Below are positions 5,464-6,419 of a stretch of 6,419 nt of DNA, piece after piece. Under the pieces are notes generated by a model, which was given only the letters and a program-made list of their open reading frames with translations, was not told the DNA's origin and ran no database searches. Every line of letters begins with the position of its first letter. Position 1 is the first letter of the stretch. The stretch lies in assembly GCA_903924185.1 (NCBI GenBank), contig CAIYAN010000218.1:1-6419 (forward strand), written 5' to 3'. The stretch comes from an uncultured Opitutia bacterium. Its GTDB lineage: Bacteria > Verrucomicrobiota > Verrucomicrobiia > Opitutales > UBA953. The position numbers were made by a program, and so were the translations under genes.

Positions 5464-5949
5464 ATGGAAACCCCTGCCTCGCGCGGTTCGGTCGTCACAC
5501 TGGTCGCCCTCCTCGGCTTAACCCTCGGCCTCGGCGCCCTCGGCTCGCTAGCAACGGTCCCGCAGATTCCTGGGTGGTACGCCCAACTCCAGAAGCCAGC
5601 CTTCAACCCACCCAACTGGATCTTCGGCCCAGTCTGGACCACGCTCTACGTGTTGATGGCCGTCTCCATCTGGCGGGTTTGGCGCTCCACCCATGCCGAT
5701 GCGCTGAAGACGAAGGTCGCCTTCTTTCTAATGCTCCTGCTCAACGCCGCTTGGTCGCCCGTGTTCTTCGCCCTGCATCGTCCGGACCTCTCGCTCTGGA
5801 TTATCTATTTCTACGTCGGGGCCCTCGCATTGCTCATCCGCAACCTCTGGCGCCAAGACCGCCTCGCCGCGGTACTGCAGTTCCCGCACCTCGCCTGGGT
5901 GCTCTTCGCGACCGCGCTGAACTCGGCCATCGCCAGCCTCAATAAATAA
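5464..5949 (+). CDS. tspO: TspO/MBR family membrane protein (tryptophan-rich sensory protein)
   Basis: This is a five-helix inner-membrane protein of 161 residues, the normal TspO length. TspO homologues bind porphyrins and cholesterol-like ligands and are linked to tetrapyrrole handling and stress. The physiological ligand here is unknown. Family hallmarks are in order: GWY (37-39), KPAFNPPNWIFGPVW (44-58), LYVLM (61-65) with Trp70, NAAWSPVFF (94-102), and the last-helix motif LAWVLFATALN (143-153). Hydrophobic helices fall at about 9-30, 52-73, 85-104, 110-128 and 137-157. The ATG at 5464 directly precedes the first helix. It has no clear Shine-Dalgarno, only CCTTAACCC before it. The gene is transcribed divergently from the aminotransferase gene across 96 bases in which I see no convincing promoter boxes, and is followed after two bases by a GC-rich terminator. 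Nothing nearby points to carotenoid or tetrapyrrole synthesis. Confidence 0.92.
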   Translation: METPASRGSVVTLVALLGLTLGLGALGSLATVPQIPGWYAQLQKPAFNPPNWIFGPVWTTLYVLMAVSIWRVWRSTHADALKTKVAFFLMLLLNAAWSPVFFALHRPDLSLWIIYFYVGALALLIRNLWRQDRLAAVLQFPHLAWVLFATALNSAIASLNK

Positions 5950-5951
5950 AA

Positions 5952-5975
5952 CAGGCCCCGGTCTCCCGGGGCCTG
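5952..5975. terminator. bidirectional terminator between tspO and the oxidoreductase gene
   Basis: A perfect 10-bp stem, CAGGCCCCGG/CCGGGGCCTG, has a TCTC loop. On the minus strand it is followed by TTTTATTTATT (5951-5941), a strong intrinsic terminator for the oxidoreductase transcript. On the plus strand it starts 2 bases after the tspO stop, preceded by an A-rich run and followed by CGTTAAC, so it is weaker as a U-tract terminator for tspO. Confidence 0.8.
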
Positions 5976-5996
5976 CGTTAACGACTGAATAGACGC

Positions 5997-6419
5997 TTAG
6001 GCGTCGAGTTTGGTCCAGCGGGCGTTGGCCTTCGAGGACTTCACCGCGGCGGCCACAAAGGCCATGCCAGTGACGCCATCGTCGATGCTCGGGAAGTCGT
6101 AACCAGCCTTCGGGGCCTTGCGACCGGCGAGACGATCACGCACGGCTTCCGTGACGGAGCGGTAGACATTGGCGAAGGCTTCAATGAAGGCTTCCGGGTG
6201 GCCGAACGGCGTACGGGAGTACTTCTTGCAGGCGTCGCCATTGTAGGAGTTGCCGCGCCGGTGCGTCTGACGGGGCTGATCAAGGTATTTAACGATGAGC
6301 TCATTCGGGTGCTCCTGATGCCACTCCAGCGAAGCCAGGGTGCCGTAGACGCGGATGTTGAGGTTATTCTCGTCGCCGGTGGAGATTTGCGAGGCGTGTA
6401 ACACGCCCTTCGCGCCACC
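5997..6419 (-). CDS. C-terminal part of a Gfo/Idh/MocA family oxidoreductase
   Basis: The frame is open through the right edge of the window, so the N-terminal NAD(P)-binding Rossmann domain and the start lie outside. 140 residues are seen. They match the C-terminal substrate-binding half of Gfo/Idh/MocA sugar or inositol dehydrogenases: a beta-sheet stretch GVLHASQISTGDENNLNIRVYGTLASLEW, then the GHPEAFIEAFANVYR block (73-87 of the fragment). The closing segment is DFPSIDDGVTGMAFVAAAVKSSKANARWTKL. The GHPE..IEAFANvYR and DG..GM.F..A...S....W..L pattern is typical of the family members that act on sugars, inositols or related polyols, including many in Verrucomicrobiota and Planctomycetota. 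The exact substrate cannot be inferred because the catalytic Glu-Lys-Pro and His motifs are outside the window. The GTG at 6404 is not the start, since coding continues beyond it. A strong terminator follows 21 bases downstream. Confidence 0.88.
   Translation of the reverse strand, partial: GGAKGVLHASQISTGDENNLNIRVYGTLASLEWHQEHPNELIVKYLDQPRQTHRRGNSYNGDACKKYSRTPFGHPEAFIEAFANVYRSVTEAVRDRLAGRKAPKAGYDFPSIDDGVTGMAFVAAAVKSSKANARWTKLDA

Noticed and set aside
5430..5945. A 171-codon plus-strand frame overlapping tspO
   Set aside because: The product is an Arg/Pro/Leu-rich shadow; the overlapping frame encodes a full TspO with all hallmarks.

Overview
This is a GC-rich bacterial stretch carrying housekeeping and biosynthetic genes, with no mobile element, CRISPR array or phage signal. 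The gene set is citramalate synthase (a non-threonine isoleucine route), an aminotransferase of the LL-diaminopimelate type, TspO, a Gfo/Idh/MocA dehydrogenase, small secreted proteins, and genes mostly lacking strong Shine-Dalgarno sequences. Together these fit Verrucomicrobiota, perhaps Opitutae. That placement is an inference from family resemblance, not something the sequence proves.

Layout. 1-261 (+) is the 3' end of a gene whose tail resembles an OST-HTH/LOTUS domain. It converges stop-to-stop on 262-1275 (-), a secreted alpha/beta hydrolase. Directly upstream of the hydrolase on the same strand is cimA (1339-2895, -), so the two are probably cotranscribed. Between cimA and the divergent secreted-protein gene (3175-3927, +) lies a 279-base gap. 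It contains an unannotated 27-codon leader ORF (2985-3068, -) with six Ile codons in eight positions, followed by mutually exclusive RNA hairpins. This is the layout of a ribosome-mediated attenuator, and isoleucine is the end product of the CimA route.

3928-4122 holds two strong hairpins flanking a tRNA-Phe(GAA) gene (3972-4047, -). 4123-5367 (-) is the PLP aminotransferase. A 96-base divergent gap separates it from tspO (5464-5949, +). A shared bidirectional terminator (5952-5975) separates tspO from the C-terminal part of a Gfo/Idh/MocA oxidoreductase (5997-6419, -), which runs off the right edge.

How they work together: the cimA leader, cimA and probably the hydrolase form one transcript controlled by isoleucine supply. 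The aminotransferase probably serves lysine and peptidoglycan synthesis. The other genes look like independent units. The most interesting element is the isoleucine leader/attenuator in front of cimA.
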